From contig JASVEC010000006.1 of the NCBI GenBank assembly GCA_030770535.1, positions 1,488,001 to 1,552,000 of the forward strand: a stretch of 64,000 nt of DNA, in the 5' to 3' direction. Positions 1 to 14,851 of the stretch are shown here, one piece after another. Each line of letters begins with the position of its first letter. Position 1 is the first letter of the stretch. A program made the translations under genes and the position numbers. Below the pieces are notes generated by a model. That model searched no databases. It was not told the origin of the DNA and saw only the letters and a program-made list of their open reading frames with translations. Source of the DNA: Batkoa obscura. Taxonomy: Eukaryota; Entomophthoromycota; Entomophthoromycetes; Entomophthorales; Batkoaceae.

Positions 1-1164
<1,164 letters not shown>

Positions 1165-1614
1165 TTTGATTTAAAACTTAAAATGTGAATTAGTAATTAT
1201 CTGTATTTATATGCTTTTTTTGAGTTTTTGTAGCTCTATTCCCATATTTTTTATTCCCTTTAATTATATCATTTTTAATACTCCCCACTTACGTATACTT
1301 CTACTCATACTTTGCTTTTATTGGTTTATGTACTCAATCCCCCAATCACACCTTGCTTTTTTTATCTTTTATCAATCATGTTTTATCATTTTTTTATTAG
1401 TCATGCTGGTTCACTCCGAAATGATTATCATTTAGGTGAATAATTACTATAATAGACAAAATGATAAATTTATTAATAAAAATAATTATATAAAGTAACT
1501 ATAATTGTATTAAAATAAACAATAAACGACTATGATTATTAATAAGAAATAATAGTAACCACAAAAATTTTGTCAGATAATTAAATGTTTATTATATTAA
1601 TTAAAACTTTGAAG
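1165..1614. other. Intergenic between two genes on the minus strand
   Basis: AT-rich spacer. A plus-strand hydrophobic open frame (1211-1435) lies here, upstream of the DAHP synthase start, but it has no recognisable family and I do not call it. The right part is the 3' flank of the Vfa1-like gene. No repeat or RNA gene seen. Confidence 0.5.
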
Positions 1615-2166
1615 TTAAGGGAAGCCTTTGGGTACTTTAGGAAATTGCTTCATCAGCTCAGCATCCCTTTTAGCTTGTAATTTTCTTTTCAAATGGTTGT
1701 TTCTTAAGAATAAAATGTCTCTGTGTAATTCATATTCTTTATAGCCTATTAGTTTTTTAGTTTCAGTTTTATTTTCGTTTTCTTCTCCTTCCTTTTTCTT
1801 TTCTTCTCCTTCCTTTTCCTTTTCTTCTCCTCTATCATCTTTTATTTCCTCTTTCTCTTTTACATCTTTTTTCGTTTCCTCCTTATTTGTTTCCTCCTTA
1901 TTTGTTTCATCCTTATTTTCAGTAGTTTTACCACTATTTATTTTGCTTTGTTTAGGGCTCTTTTCTTTCACCTCTTCTTTGTTTGAATTAATTGAAGTAC
2001 CAAATCCAGGATCATTGAGATGATTTAAACAAGTATAAAACCAGTCTATAGGGGGATTCGTACTGGAATGTACTAAACATGAGTTTGTTAACTTATAGCA
2101 TATAAAGCAACTATTTTCTTTTGCTGTTGTTCTCAATTGCCATTTATTTTCTTTAATCATTTTCAA
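1615..2166 (-). CDS. VFA1: Vfa1-like Vps4-associated protein
   Basis: Single-exon protein of 183 residues. Near the N-terminus (residues 20-48) it has a cysteine pair CFICYK followed by WFYTCLNHLNDPGFGT, the zinc-binding pattern of the Vfa1 family, which binds the AAA ATPase Vps4 in ESCRT-III disassembly and endosomal sorting. A long low-complexity Lys/Glu region (about 65-135) follows, rich in NKEET and GEEKE repeats and probably disordered or helical. The C-terminus reads LHRDILFLRNNHLKRKL and ends in FPKVPKGFP, like the conserved proline-containing tail of the family. Vps4 binding and the endosomal role come from family knowledge; the zinc pattern and tail are seen directly. Confidence 0.82.
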   Translation of the reverse strand: MKMIKENKWQLRTTAKENSCFICYKLTNSCLVHSSTNPPIDWFYTCLNHLNDPGFGTSINSNKEEVKEKSPKQSKINSGKTTENKDETNKEETNKEETKKDVKEKEEIKDDRGEEKEKEGEEKKKEGEENENKTETKKLIGYKEYELHRDILFLRNNHLKRKLQAKRDAELMKQFPKVPKGFP

Positions 2167-2962
2167 ATTTACAAATGATTTTTATTTAAATTTTATTTAG
2201 ATTTTTTAAAATTCCCATCATCCAATGAAAATTTGCCTTCAATTTATATGTTTTATTTGAACAAAAATAAAATAAAGCCATACTATAGAATTTCAAATAT
2301 TAGCTCATACTGTACTATTCATTGAACTATACTTAATTTATATAATGTGTTGTTGTATTTATAAACTTTGTTCAAACAGATTAGAGACGTCCTGATTTCT
2401 TTTGTGGTGCTTTACATTATTTATATTTCTTTTTAGGAATTCTACTTTTCTATTTTTCACACTTATTTTTTACAAAATCAACATTCATTGAGTTGAAAAA
2501 TAATATAAAAACTATAAAATAAATACTCTTAAAATATTATATAGTCGTTTTAATAAATTCTATGGGAACTATTTATATAAACATTTAGCTTTCTATGTTT
2601 AACTAATAACTTATAGATTAATTAAATATTATATTTTCAATTAAATATTATATTTTCAATTAAATTAGAATTTTGATCATTAATATTTTAACAACTTTGT
2701 GTAAAAGAATTTACCCAAGAAATATGCTAGTATCCTTTAAGTCAACACCATCATATAATTGGCTAAGTTTGTATAACTTTATTAAAGCAAGCAATTTTTT
2801 TAAAATAAGACCCAAATAAAGCAATTTCACTAATAACTTATACTACCAAAAAAATAAGGTTTATTTCCATTGAATCATAGGACTAAAAATCTAATTTAAA
2901 GAAATAGTATAAAAGCTTTCTATCTAACTTTTCTTTAAAACAAATACTAACAGGCTTACAAA
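2167..2962. other. Intergenic, divergent promoters
   Basis: AT-rich spacer between the divergent Vfa1-like and nucleoredoxin-like genes. It contains a short tandem duplication of a ~19-nt AT unit near 2618-2660. No gene signal seen. Confidence 0.5.
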
Positions 2963-3577
2963 ATGGAATGCAATGACAGTAGCTGTGCGATAAAGAGCGA
3001 TAATCAGTCCGAAGTAACGCTAATTGAAAACCAAATTGGAGATGAAGAATTAAACTTACGCGTTAAAGGAAAGGTATTGTTTGAAAAATTAGGGATTAAA
3101 GAGGTATATGAATTGGTGAAAGTAGAACAGGAAGACAACTACGCAGAGCCAATCTTTGAACAAAAACTGGTTGATTTTACTCCAAAAACAAAATATTTCG
3201 GTATCTATATGACTGCTTCTTGGTGTACCCCTTGTCACAAGTTTTATCCAAGTTTATCCAAGTTTGAAGAAGAGCATAAAGACGAGTTTAGTTATATTGT
3301 TATCTCTTGTGATACACTCCGTAAGCAATTTATTGATTATGCTAAAAACAAAGACTGGAAATTCCTCGATATTGAAGACTTAGAAACAAGATCTAATATA
3401 ACGAAAAGGTTTGGTGTAGGCTTATTACCCTCAATGACCATCGTTAATGTTGAAACTCGTAAATTAGTCACTACTTGGGGAAGAGAAGCTATACAATATA
3501 ATAGTAATAGTTGTAAAGAAGATTGGGATCAAGGGAGCGAAGGCTTTTTATGGTGGCATTTCTTTCGCTTTTGGTAA
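2963..3577 (+). CDS. Nucleoredoxin/tryparedoxin-like thioredoxin-fold protein
   Basis: Single-exon protein of 204 residues. Residues 70-200 form a thioredoxin-like domain of the nucleoredoxin/tryparedoxin type. They include the redox motif WCTPC (Cys88 and Cys91), a following helix with YPSLSKFEEEH, a long insertion and the cis-proline loop LLPSMTIV near 155. The N-terminal 70 residues contain KGKVLFEKLGIKEVYEL, matching the first strand and helix of this fold. No signal peptide or membrane segment, so probably cytosolic. It presumably reduces disulfides using thioredoxin/glutathione-type electrons; the substrate is unknown. The C-terminus is rich in Trp and Phe (FLWWHFFRFW), which is unusual. 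It is divergent from and unrelated to the flanking genes. Confidence 0.8.
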   Translation: MECNDSSCAIKSDNQSEVTLIENQIGDEELNLRVKGKVLFEKLGIKEVYELVKVEQEDNYAEPIFEQKLVDFTPKTKYFGIYMTASWCTPCHKFYPSLSKFEEEHKDEFSYIVISCDTLRKQFIDYAKNKDWKFLDIEDLETRSNITKRFGVGLLPSMTIVNVETRKLVTTWGREAIQYNSNSCKEDWDQGSEGFLWWHFFRFW

Positions 3578-3932
3578 ATATTTTTTCTAAATAAATTTAA
3601 TTTTAATTTTTTAATTTTAATATCGTTATGGGTTTGATTAAGTGTGGAAATATACTTTTCCTTTAAACATTTGTTCATTTATTAATATTATAAACAATTT
3701 GAGTAGCTTTTAAAAGTAACAATAAAAACAAAAACATATATGTTACATTTAACAATCGTTATTTATAAATATATTTAAACTATTTCTATTAAAAATTCAT
3801 TTAAGTAGCAATTAGAAATTGCTTTGAAAAAATATATAAACAAATATTTAATTTTAATAGAACACAGAGAAAACAGTATGCTAAAGTCAACTCTATTAAT
3901 TCGACTAGAATCTATTACAAAAGTAGACAAAT
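3578..3932. other. Intergenic, convergent
   Basis: Short AT-rich spacer between the 3' ends of the nucleoredoxin-like gene and the UPRT gene. A plus-strand open frame at 3824-4027 mostly reads the reverse of the UPRT last exon and is not a gene. Nothing else seen. Confidence 0.5.
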
Positions 3933-4850
<918 letters not shown>

Positions 4851-5652
4851 TTTGTGGTTATTTTTCAGTTTTGTTATGTATTTTCAATTTAAGTTTCTAT
4901 TTACGATTTCTTTTTATTTCTATAGAATTGAGATTAATATGACTTGTATGTAACACAGTATGTCTCATATATAATATATCAAAAGTATAAAACTATTAAG
5001 CTTTACTTATAAACTGTCAATTTAGTACAAAGATAAAAAAGAAGTTTCAAAGTATGATTTACCTTTTCAAAAAATGTTAAAAGCTGTTTTTAGAATAAGG
5101 GGAGTTGGGGTATTTAAACTTATCCTGAATTTTGAGTTTTTTAACTTTAATTAGTTATATCAAATTTCAATGAGCAAAACGCAATCTGATTGGTAAATCC
5201 TCCCATTTCTTCTGTAGTAATATATTAAGGCATCGTTTATTGGCTAGGATCTAGTTTTATTGTCAGAGTATTTTCATATTATTATATTATATATTGCAGT
5301 AGAAATAGCATGTTCATCAGATATTCTTGAAATATGAATTGGTGGCATATCTGAGTATAGATGGCTGATTAAGTTTATTGCCATATTGTATTTATTTGTT
5401 ATCATGTGTAAAGCTATTTAATATGATATTGAAGTAATATAAAAAAGTTACATTTCATTATGTTAAGCTTAGCTATAAAAATTTTGAATTTTGAATTTTC
5501 GGAGAAAATTACAGTAGATCATATGTGATTAGAACATTTATATTAAGAAATAAATGCAGTTCTTTTTGACACAAGATTAACAATTAATAGACCGAACTTT
5601 TGAATTCTGTTTTTATTTAATGCAATTAAATTTGTGAATCCAAATTTCTATA
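4851..5652. other. Intergenic between UPRT and TRM13
   Basis: 800 bp of AT-rich sequence upstream of the UPRT start and downstream of TRM13. Short self-similar AT strings only (for example a duplicated TTTTGAAT near 5490). No gene, RNA or element seen. Confidence 0.5.
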
Positions 5653-7269
5653 TTAATTTTCACTTTTAGGAAGAGCAATAAGTGCAATGTTTTCTAACGA
5701 GAGTTTTTTATCGATATATTTAACTAAATGGGGTTTTAAATCTAAGTGACTCACAATGTAATCAAGGCGACCAAGATCTAATAGCCTTTTAGCCTGAAAT
5801 CCCAAAAACTCTCTTTCCTGGTGTGATAAACCAGAAAAATGTTTATTTTCGTCATTATTCTCTACCTCATTTTCTATATCGTTATGCTCTATGTTGTGTT
5901 CTAAATTTGCTCTTTTCCCACAGGTAGCCCAAGAGGTTATACTAGAGAGCCAGGATATATGTTGTTCACTTTGAAGAATTTCGTTCTTTTTTAAATAATC
6001 GAAAGATGTATAAGTAGAAGAACTGCATCTATGATGACAACATAATGCTATTATTATTCCACTTATTTTACCTCTGTTTAATTTACAATAGGGATAAAAG
6101 GATCAATATTAATATAAAATAGTAGGTTAATAAAATTACCCTGCTTTTTTAAAGTTCGCTAAACATTTTAAAGTCAAATCGGTTGCTCCGCCACATAAAT
6201 GCTTTGAATAAGCTACAACTGGACGACCTTTGATTATATCCACTTTGTTTAAGTCCAAATCTTTGATATCGATCATTAATCTCTGAAACTGGTTTTTGGC
6301 TTTATCTTCTTTAACTTTTTCACCACTTAAATAGCGATCGAACTACAGAAATATAAATCAATGCTTTTTGTATATATTTATAATTACCTTTAATCTAAAA
6401 TTACTACGATCTACTAAAACAAAACTATTTGAATCATTTTCCTCGGGATTTATGTCATTTAATGCTTTATTTACATATAAAGATAATTCGGCTATTGTTT
6501 TTAAGTTGATACAAATAATTTTTTTTAAAAAACATACCTTTTCCAGCACCAAATTCTATAAATACATTATTCTTATTTAACAATTTTGCTTTCTCAAGAT
6601 GGCCTATTAAAGAAGCCTAAAAAAATTAATGAGCTATTCTTTTAATCTCAATAATACTCACTTGCTGTGCAACATGCTTGACATCTGTTTTAAGATTTCT
6701 TTGATCAAATAAGGCGTTATGGTCCAAAATTTCTTCGTCTACATCTGGCACCAACTCGTTCGCCTTGTTACTAAGGTTTGTCAAAAATTCTTTAACCGTA
6801 GATTCAGTTTGCTCCGATAATTTTTTGGTTTCTTCATTTTCTATACCTGTGGCGAGATGTAAATCTTTACTATAATAATCTGGAAAAACCTCTGGCGGAC
6901 GTGCATTGCATACTTTCAAATGCTTTTCTAACGCTTTTTCAAAAACAGTGCTAATTATTAATTTGCTAAAATATAAAATGTAATCAAATATTACTGGTTC
7001 CCATCATATGGACAAGGGATACGTTTAATAACTTCTTCACCATTGTCATTGTTCACAATTTGAAACTTAACATGCTCTCCACAGTAATCTCCTCCTCTTT
7101 TTGCTGTCATATTACAATACCTTTTTTTCTTTTTGACATAAAAATGACATTGGTTTGGCTTACTTGGTACCTTTGGTATTTCTTCTTTCTTTATCTTTTT
7201 ACTGTCTTCCACTATTCCTTTTTCTTCTTGCTCATTCTCAGGCTTTAATTCATTTTTTCGTTTGTTCAT
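5653..7269 (-). CDS. TRM13: tRNA 2'-O-methyltransferase Trm13
   Basis: Methylates the 2'-OH of residue 4 in the acceptor stem of certain tRNAs. Six exons: 7269-6995, 6950-6662, 6616-6538, 6491-6388, 6342-6140 and 6073-5653, 456 residues, all phases agree. Domains in order: a Trm13-type CCCH finger (CHFYVKKKKRYC ... CGEHV, residues 41-66), a CHHC finger (CPYDGNH ... HLKVC, about 85-108) and the methyltransferase core with the SAM site FIEFGAGK. Further motifs are SKHLCGGATDLTLKCL and the signature GIIIALCCHHRC, and the C-terminus holds IALPKSEN. Intron 1 splits the CHHC finger between its His and the next residues. The acceptor at 6951 rather than the nearer upstream TAG restores the finger, which fixes the model. 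Confidence 0.95.
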
Positions 7270-7464
7270 TTTATATAAAAGAATTTTTTTTGTTTTTTTT
7301 AAGCCTTTTATTTCAATTATTTTTAATTAGATAAAAATCTATCTATTTCCATTAAAATTTTGTTCTCTTTGTATAATAAATTTAACATTTTATTTAAAAT
7401 TTTAAATCCATTTTATTTTAATAAACTTTTAAAAATTACTAAAACTACTTTGAAACCATAAATC

Positions 7465-10400
7465 TTAATGAAAGCTGAACTTTGGTGCAGGTGGTGGGGG
7501 TTTACTCTAAATAAATAAATATTAGAGGATAAACATAAATAATAAAGAATTGGTAAAAAACAAAACAAAGATAAACAACCGTTTTAAAGAATATTTTAAA
7601 ATTTATATTAACAAGTAACAAAATATTTTAGGAAAAGAAATATTAGACTCGGCTCACCTCAGTTTGAATTTGTCGGTGGACTAAGCAAAGATAATCCACA
7701 TAAGATGGGTTATCTAGATTTTTATCTTCACTTAAAAGGTTACAGAATTCCACTTCGGACGCATCCAACTGTTGTCTTACAATTTGTAAATTCATTCCAT
7801 GAGATCTCTGTTCTTTTATAGCTTTAACTACTGATAAAACTTGTTCACTAAATGGGTTATCCAAATGTGGGAGTTCATTCTAAATTGAATTTATAATTAA
7901 TATGCTATTATTATGTTTGTATAGATAAATTACCAAGTTAGGATCTACTTGCTCTATAGAAGATACACCAAATAAGGCACTTAAAAATCCTTGATCTATT
8001 TTACGACCTAACCATAAGAAAAGATGATCGCCATCCTCTATAAATAAATTAAATACTTGATTCAATAAAAAATGACTTTACAAATTTACCTAATAAATAG
8101 GCTCCAGTAGGCTCAAGGAAAGTATAAGCTGCTCTTGTTAATGGTGGTAGGAGCACACGTCCATTTTCCCCTGGTTTACCGACCTAAAGTTTTATTTAAT
8201 ACTAAATATTTAAAACACTTACAACTTACTTCAGGTGATAAAGTATGGAGGGCTGCTACTCTTGGATATAAAGTTAAAAGAGATTGTGTAACAGAGCGAG
8301 AGAGCCAGTTGAAAAGATTTGCTACTCTTAGGTCAAGGGAAACATCCATGCCTTTATAATAAATTAAATATTACATTATAAATAGTTCAGCAATGGTCTT
8401 ACCTGCTCTTAAAGCTTTGTTTTTCAAAAGACTGTTGGTGTATAATGGAAGCAACTTAAGGACTTCAGGTAAAATCAACTAAAATTTGATAAGCAACGTT
8501 TTAAAATAAGGATATAAAGTCTAACCTGTCCTGGGGAAGTGCCTTGTGCACAATTTTTACGATAAGAAGTTAAGATCTTAACAGACTTATCAGTTAAATT
8601 ATCACGTACTGTTTTAAGTGGAGTTTCCAAACTGGCCATTACTGAGAGCTTAGCTAATACATTCATAAGACAATCAATATCAGCAAACTTGAAGATATTT
8701 CCCATAAGGGTAGTAACTGGAACAGAAAGATTATGTACTCTTATACGTCTTTCACCAGTAGAACGGGTATAAAGTAAAGCTACTTGGAATGACACATCTA
8801 GTTTCTCATCCAATTTTCCAGATTCATGTTGTATTAAAGCAGTAATAGTTTTTTCACTATCTAATGCGCCAAGTTCTACATCAGCACTATTACGCATCAA
8901 AAAGTTTCCGATGTGACGATCAACTATAAGGCCATCAGAGCAACGTACACGGAGGACTCCGCTGGTGCCAAATGGTCTGGTAGCCACTTTAACAAGATCT
9001 TCTGAAAGTTTTATACCATGCTTCTTGGGATCAAATCCAGGATAGAAGAAGAGCTCACCACCAGTTTTAATTGTTGGGAAGCCTAAAATCATTAATAAGA
9101 GTTTAAAAATATAAATTCTAAGATTACCGATAGTAGCAATATCAACATAGGTGTTAGTAGAAATAAAGAGATCAACAGATACTCCACTTTCTACACAACT
9201 TTGTCCAAGTTTTTCATAAAATGAATCGGCACATGCGAACAATGCTTTCTCTTTTTCAGTGCCGAATAATTTAAGATTGTCTCTTGATTTAAGAGCACCT
9301 GCGCCATAAGAAGGTAAACATGTTTGGAAAGCAAAGATTCTTCCACCAGTTTCAGCTAATGCTAATTGACCACAGGTTAAAGCAGCTCCAAGTGCTGCTT
9401 CGGCTGTACGGTTGTTACCATACATGGTTGGAAGAGCTTCTAAAAATGGCTCAATTACGTGACTAAAAGAGATTAGAGATAACAATAGAATTTATAAATT
9501 ATTTTACCGAGATTCGTTAGGATCAACTAAGAAACCATCAGATAAAGGTACAAAAGGATCGTTAGAATCAGATACAACTAACATTTGGGCTTGGTCTAAA
9601 CAAGCATTAAAGTTATAGAAGTGAACATTTCTATCAAATGTAATAAGTCCAATCTTAATGTTTTGTGCTGCGGTTGGTCCATATAAAACATTCTTAATTG
9701 CCTGAATAGACTGATGGAGTGATCCATTTTGTACAGCATTCCATGAAATGTCAACTGCAAAAACAATACTGGCTGGTGCAGGTGGACGATTGCAAAATTC
9801 CTATCATAATTAGTAAAAGAATATTATATAGTTTATGGTATACCTTAGTGGCTACAAAGTCAACGGATCCAAATCTAAGTTCAGCTCTTTGATCAGCATC
9901 AAGACGTCTGCCATTCATATCCAAATTACAGAAATAAGCATCAGGAACTATAAAACAATTTAAGAATTTGTATCATTTGAGTTAGATAAATTTTACCTTC
10001 ATTTTCAAATCTACACAAATTACACAAATATTTACGACCTCCAGAAACAAAAGTTACAAATGGATTTATATATGCTTTACAACGAGTACAACGAATGGGT
10101 CCTTGCTCACCAAAATCAACCTCTTGAACTGGGATCTAATAACTTTAAATCAATGTCTAAATACTTTTAAGTAGCTTACTTCATCTTCTCTAAGCTCAGC
10201 TAAAGGTTGAACTACAAGAGCTAATGGGATATGTGAAGCCTCTTGAAGCTCACCAGAAACAGAGACATTACGAGTGGTTATTCTCATAAATTTAGGGTTA
10301 GCATTACCTAAATTAAGGATTAACATTTATTTTCTTGTTGTTTGAGTATAGTACCATTATCTATAGCGCAATAATCTGAAGATGCTTTAGGAACAATATC

Positions 10401-11237
10401 CTTAGTTAAAGTAAAATAAGGCTCGTTCAAATACTCTTGTTGATCTAACAATTGGAACTCAACTGCTGAAGGCGCCATATTGATATCTATAGCTTTACGC
10501 TGTTGGAAACCAGCTTTATCTTGTCCACCTTGTAAATTATTGTATCCAGAAGGTTGTCCCATGCCTGGATTCATGTTTGGGTTGGCTTGGTAGGAAGCTG
10601 GAGGAGAAGACATCCCATAGTTTGGTAGCTGCTGTGTATTAGATCCAGGTGATAAACTTGGATCATTAGCATAACGTGATCTCACCTTCGGTTTACTCTA
10701 AACAATTTTTAATAAATTTTACAATAATATTATTTTTCTATTACATCTACGATGGGCTGTTGTTGTTGTAAATTCATAGAATTAAACTGATTATTAAGTT
10801 GATTCATTTGATTCTGTTGGTTTGGAACAGGGTTTGGCAAAATATGTTGAGGTTGAGGCATGCCTCGGTTAAAATTTTGCTGTTGAGGTGGACCTGGCCT
10901 TGGTGGTTGATTTTCTTTTAAAAATTAAGTAAATTAATACTAACATATGAATAATCTTACGTTGCATTGGTCTTTGCATCTGTTGATGCGGGAATGGAGG
11001 ACGGTTGCCAGGCTGTTGGACAATTTGTGCTGGATGATGCATAGGTTGCCCTGGGATTGGTCTAGCATTTGGATTGAAGTTTGGTTGGCCTAAATGTGGT
11101 CTATTTGGATTAAATGGTGGATTACTCATTCCTTGGGGTGGCATGTTCCCTGTTGGTGGTCTTGGACCACCAGGGTAGGGCGGGGATGTAAATTGTTGTT
11201 TATTGTGTTGACCATTTATCGGAGGTTGTCCAGACAT
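7465..11237 (-). CDS. SEC24: COPII coat cargo adaptor Sec24
   Basis: Inner-coat subunit that, with Sec23, selects cargo at ER exit sites. Fifteen exons can be joined in phase to 1001 residues: 11237-10961, 10914-10745, 10697-10355, 10307-10180, 10135-9997, 9947-9844, 9800-9508, 9462-9128, 9082-8526, 8478-8403, 8351-8230, 8183-8090, 8037-7934, 7879-7658 and 7506-7465. The N-terminal ~250 residues are Pro/Gln/Asn-rich and disordered. A zinc finger CTRCKAY ... CNLC (about 319-342), the vWA trunk (IVFAVDISWNAVQNG), beta-sandwich, helical domain (ANLFNWLSRSVTQSLL) and gelsolin-like domain (LLGEDGDHLFLWLGRKID) follow. The tail ends in a Pro-rich PPPPAPKFSFH encoded by a separate 42-nt exon, which is the least certain part. 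Two introns use AAG acceptors. Confidence 0.96.
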
Positions 11238-12112
11238 TTCTATCAGTAATAATTTAAATTGTAATCGCTTAAGTAAATTATAATCACTATTTAATTGAGA
11301 TATTAAATTAATATTACAATTGCTTTTGTAGTTTTGTTATATTTTACAATCAACCAATTATATTTGTCCTTTTTGATGACGATAAAGCTAAAGTGGCTAA
11401 AAGCTATTTGCCTATTTTCATAAAATTGAACTGAAAAGTTCTACTTTTATAACATATACAGAAAATCATTAAGTTTTAGTGTTTATTAAAATTAATCCCT
11501 TTGTCATCAAATATACGTTATTCCATTTGACATCACAAAGTTGAAACTAACTCGTGGAAGGTTCAAATCAGTATAAGAGCTAAGCAAATTTGGCAAATAT
11601 AGAGGCAGGAAATTAATAATTCAATAATCAAACTATATATTCAACTTTGTTTATATATCATTCACATAAATAAAAAAGAATGTTTAAGGAACCACATATC
11701 CTTAGCTTAAAAGATAGAAAAAGAGCATGAAGTATTTTTTAGTAAAAAAAGGGATAAAAATTGTTGAAATTACAGAGTTCTTGATTAGAGGGATATACTT
11801 ATACAGCAGTTAAGGTGTACTTTTAACAATGCCATTTCTACAATGTTCAAAAATATATTATACTTTAAATAAGGTTTAAAACACAAAATATTATTATCAA
11901 ATGCAATTAATCAGATTGCCTGCTTTTATATTAAAATATAATAACAATTTGATTTAGTCGTGAACAATGGATTATAGTAAGTATATAAATTATTCAAAGT
12001 ACAAATAACTAAAAGTTTACAGTAAAAACTAGAGTTTATATTAAATTGGTTATAGCAATATGAAATAATGTTAAGTAAAGTTAGTAAAATTATGAATCCT
12101 AAACTTTTATTT
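11238..12112. other. Intergenic upstream of SEC24
   Basis: AT-rich spacer between the SEC24 start and the SARAF-like stop. A minus-strand open frame at 11926-12171 overlaps the last SARAF-like exon in another frame and looks accidental. No element seen. Confidence 0.5.
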
Positions 12113-13204
12113 TCAACGTGAGTTACTAAAGGCAAAGGAATCTGAAACATGGCTACTCGATGTCTCTTCAAGTGAGCTATGGGATGTTGTATCTATAAAA
12201 TTTAATATATAATGAATTTTTTCATGTATTGGTTTAAATGTTACCAGTTTGCTGCCTTGAGCGTAATAATGAATTCCCCAATGTTGGGCTATTAAAGTTT
12301 AAATATTTATTTTGAAATAAAACTTAGTATTACTTTAAATTTCCCAAAGCTGAATATTGATTAGAATAATCTGAGTTATCATCTTTTTTGTATTAAAATA
12401 AATTGTTGAAAATATTTATTAATAATTTTTACCATAATCAGGATCTATCTCACTATACGGAGGCGGTGGTGGATTATTTGAATCATCACTATAAAATTCA
12501 GAAATGTACTTGAAATATATTTAATTTACTTATTAAACCCAGGTCTATTGGTTCTGTTATTCCTTTGTGTGTATATTTTGTAAATGATAAAAAACAATAA
12601 AGCAAACCAAACTACTAGGAATAAACTAGTAGTAGTTGAACTAGCAGATTCTTAAAATATTAGAAATAGCTTTAAGTGCGTATTTTCAATTACCTCTTTC
12701 TTTTCTTTTACCATCTGGATGGTAATTCAAAGTATATTTTAACCCACAACTTCCATCCAATATATTTGGATCACCGCTGTAAGAATAGCCTAGTTTATTT
12801 AATTATTTTCTTTATTTTTTTCCAAAGTATATACCTTCACAAGACACTTCAGTATCTTTAAATGAATACTGTGTAGGCATTTCAGCTGAACATTTCCAAT
12901 ACTGCAGTGAATCCACTAATACATAATTTAGTAAATGTTTTTTAGCATGGTATTGTCGCATTACATTCTTCCCCGAGGTAAGTATTATGACAAGTAACAA
13001 AATCTAAAAATTAATAAATGGATAGTTAAGTTTTATTTAATTACCTATATCAGCATTATCACAATCTATGTTGTCTCCAACACATACTAATTGAGATATT
13101 GATTCTAGCCTTCTAGCTTTAGTGTTTCTTCCCCTTATAAAACTCAACGTGTCAATATTCTTAAGTAACAATTTGTTTTTAGCTCCTTCAGATTCAAATG
13201 ACAT
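12113..13204 (-). CDS. SARAF: SARAF-like store-operated calcium entry regulator
   Basis: Homologue of SARAF/TMEM66, an ER membrane protein that in animals slows store-operated calcium entry through STIM. Nine exons joined in phase: 13204-13045, 13003-12965, 12915-12835, 12789-12694, 12650-12530, 12488-12433, 12382-12334, 12288-12245 and 12192-12113, 241 residues. Seen family features: LSFIRGRNTKARRLESISQL, CVGDNIDCD, VTCHNTYLGEELDSLQYWKC, the SCEG and GSCGLKYTL motifs and six or more lumenal cysteines. One membrane segment (FLVVWFALLFFIIY, about 135-150) follows, then a cytosolic tail with PPPPPYSEIDPDY, like the animal SPPPYSEYPP, and a Ser-rich end. I see no signal peptide before the chosen Met, so an upstream exon may be missing. 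The last two exons rest on splice signals only; an earlier stop at 12330 is possible. Confidence 0.87.
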
Positions 13205-14851
13205 ACTCAATAAACAAAAGATTGAGTTTTTTTTATTTTAAAGTTTTAAATTCAGATTTGATTGACGTAAATTATTCATGAAAATAACACATTTTATTGG
13301 CTTATTTTAGAGCTTGCTTGAACTATTTATATCTTTAGACTAGCCATCTCAATCACAATGACATCTCTGATATAGTATTTTAGGTTTTTCAAAAGCTTGT
13401 GCATTTTTGATCAGTATTTAAAATAATTTCCCATCTATGAAAATATGCAAAACTAAGGCTAAAAACCAAAAACAGGTATAGAAAAGTTGGTTTAATTAGA
13501 ATATTTTGATTACATCACGGCTATAGTAAAAATATGATACCTTGAAATGCTAATGTATCAAGTTGAGAAAATAATTTGTATACTAATATTATAAAATAAA
13601 TTTAAAAACATAAAATAGAATATCAAAAAACACTGACGATTTTTATTATAAATTAAAAGGTCAATACAAACTCAAATTCGCATTATAACTGTTTTGGTAC
13701 AAATTATTTATTTAGTATGATTTACCAACATCGCAGAATCATTTATAAGCTGCTGGGGAAGATGAATTATTTTTTTAAACATCGGTTTATGTTCTTTCTT
13801 CATTTATTAATGACTGAGAAAAATAAGTTTGTCTTTCATACTTTAAAAAGTATTAAAAGAAATACATGAAAGCATTTTAATTAGAAGAATTTTCGTTTTT
13901 TACTTAATAGCTGTTTGCATTTATCGATAGTAAGCTATGTATGAGAAAGAACATAATCGAGTACATCCAACTATCCATGAACCCAGGTTACTGGCATAAA
14001 ATATCAGCCACCTATTATTCAGCTGAAAGTACTGTGCACTTGATAAATGTGCATAGCTTAAAATACCAACCGCAATAAATAATACTTTTTGAGCTTTTAA
14101 TTATAGAGCTAAAAGTAATAAGAAGTAACAATTTGATTTTGAAAGCTGGATTGCTCAATTTATAGTTTAATTTTAATACTTTGGTAGTGTAAACATATTT
14201 TTCATGAGAGTGACATCTTTTGATCTATTTTAGAGTGTAACATCATTTTTCATTAGTTTATTTACAACTTATTTGCGCTATTTATATTCTTAAGGGATAA
14301 TTTCAATTGCAGTTTCATCATCAAAATCATAAATTTTAATTTAAGTTAGCTTGATTAGCTTTGAGATTATAATACAATCAGGCCGTTGTAAAAATGCTGT
14401 AGCTGATATTGATATTTTTAATTTAAATACAGTTTTTACAACTTATTTGATAGAAAACAAATGTTGAAGATATAAAAAGCAATATTTAATGGTTTCTCAA
14501 TTAGGGGCTTAAAAGTTTATATTAAGGTAAACTCATTTGTTAAAAATAAATTTTAGAGAAATTACTGTGTAGTTTCAAATAGAAGTGAGAAGAAACCTCG
14601 CCTGATTGGATTAACAATAAATTGTTTACATAGACTTCAGTCTAAATGGTTTTTTAAGGAAATTGAATTTCGATTTTACTGGTATTCTAAAAAAGGCTAT
14701 TTTGGTGAAATAAAAAAGGAAATAATCAGGTAAGTTTTATAGTTTATAGTTTTCTTTTACTTACACTTATAGTAGTTAGAAAGAAAAGATATACTCAATA
14801 AAATGGCTTTATTATTATATTCACTGGTAAATAATATTATGAGTATTACAT

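Noticed and set aside
1211-1435. Hydrophobic 74-codon plus-strand frame
   Set aside because: T-rich intergenic sequence gives Phe/Ile/Leu by composition; no family and no supporting context.
8135-8359. Plus-strand frame of 74 codons
   Set aside because: Antisense to SEC24 exons 11 and 12 with no family of its own.
11926-12171. Minus-strand frame of 81 codons
   Set aside because: Overlaps the last SARAF-like exon in another frame and runs into AT-rich sequence.
12916-12964. GC-AG intron in the SARAF-like gene
   Set aside because: A canonical GTAATG donor 18 nt upstream gives a 49-nt intron with a good branch point and keeps the frame, so the GC donor is unnecessary.
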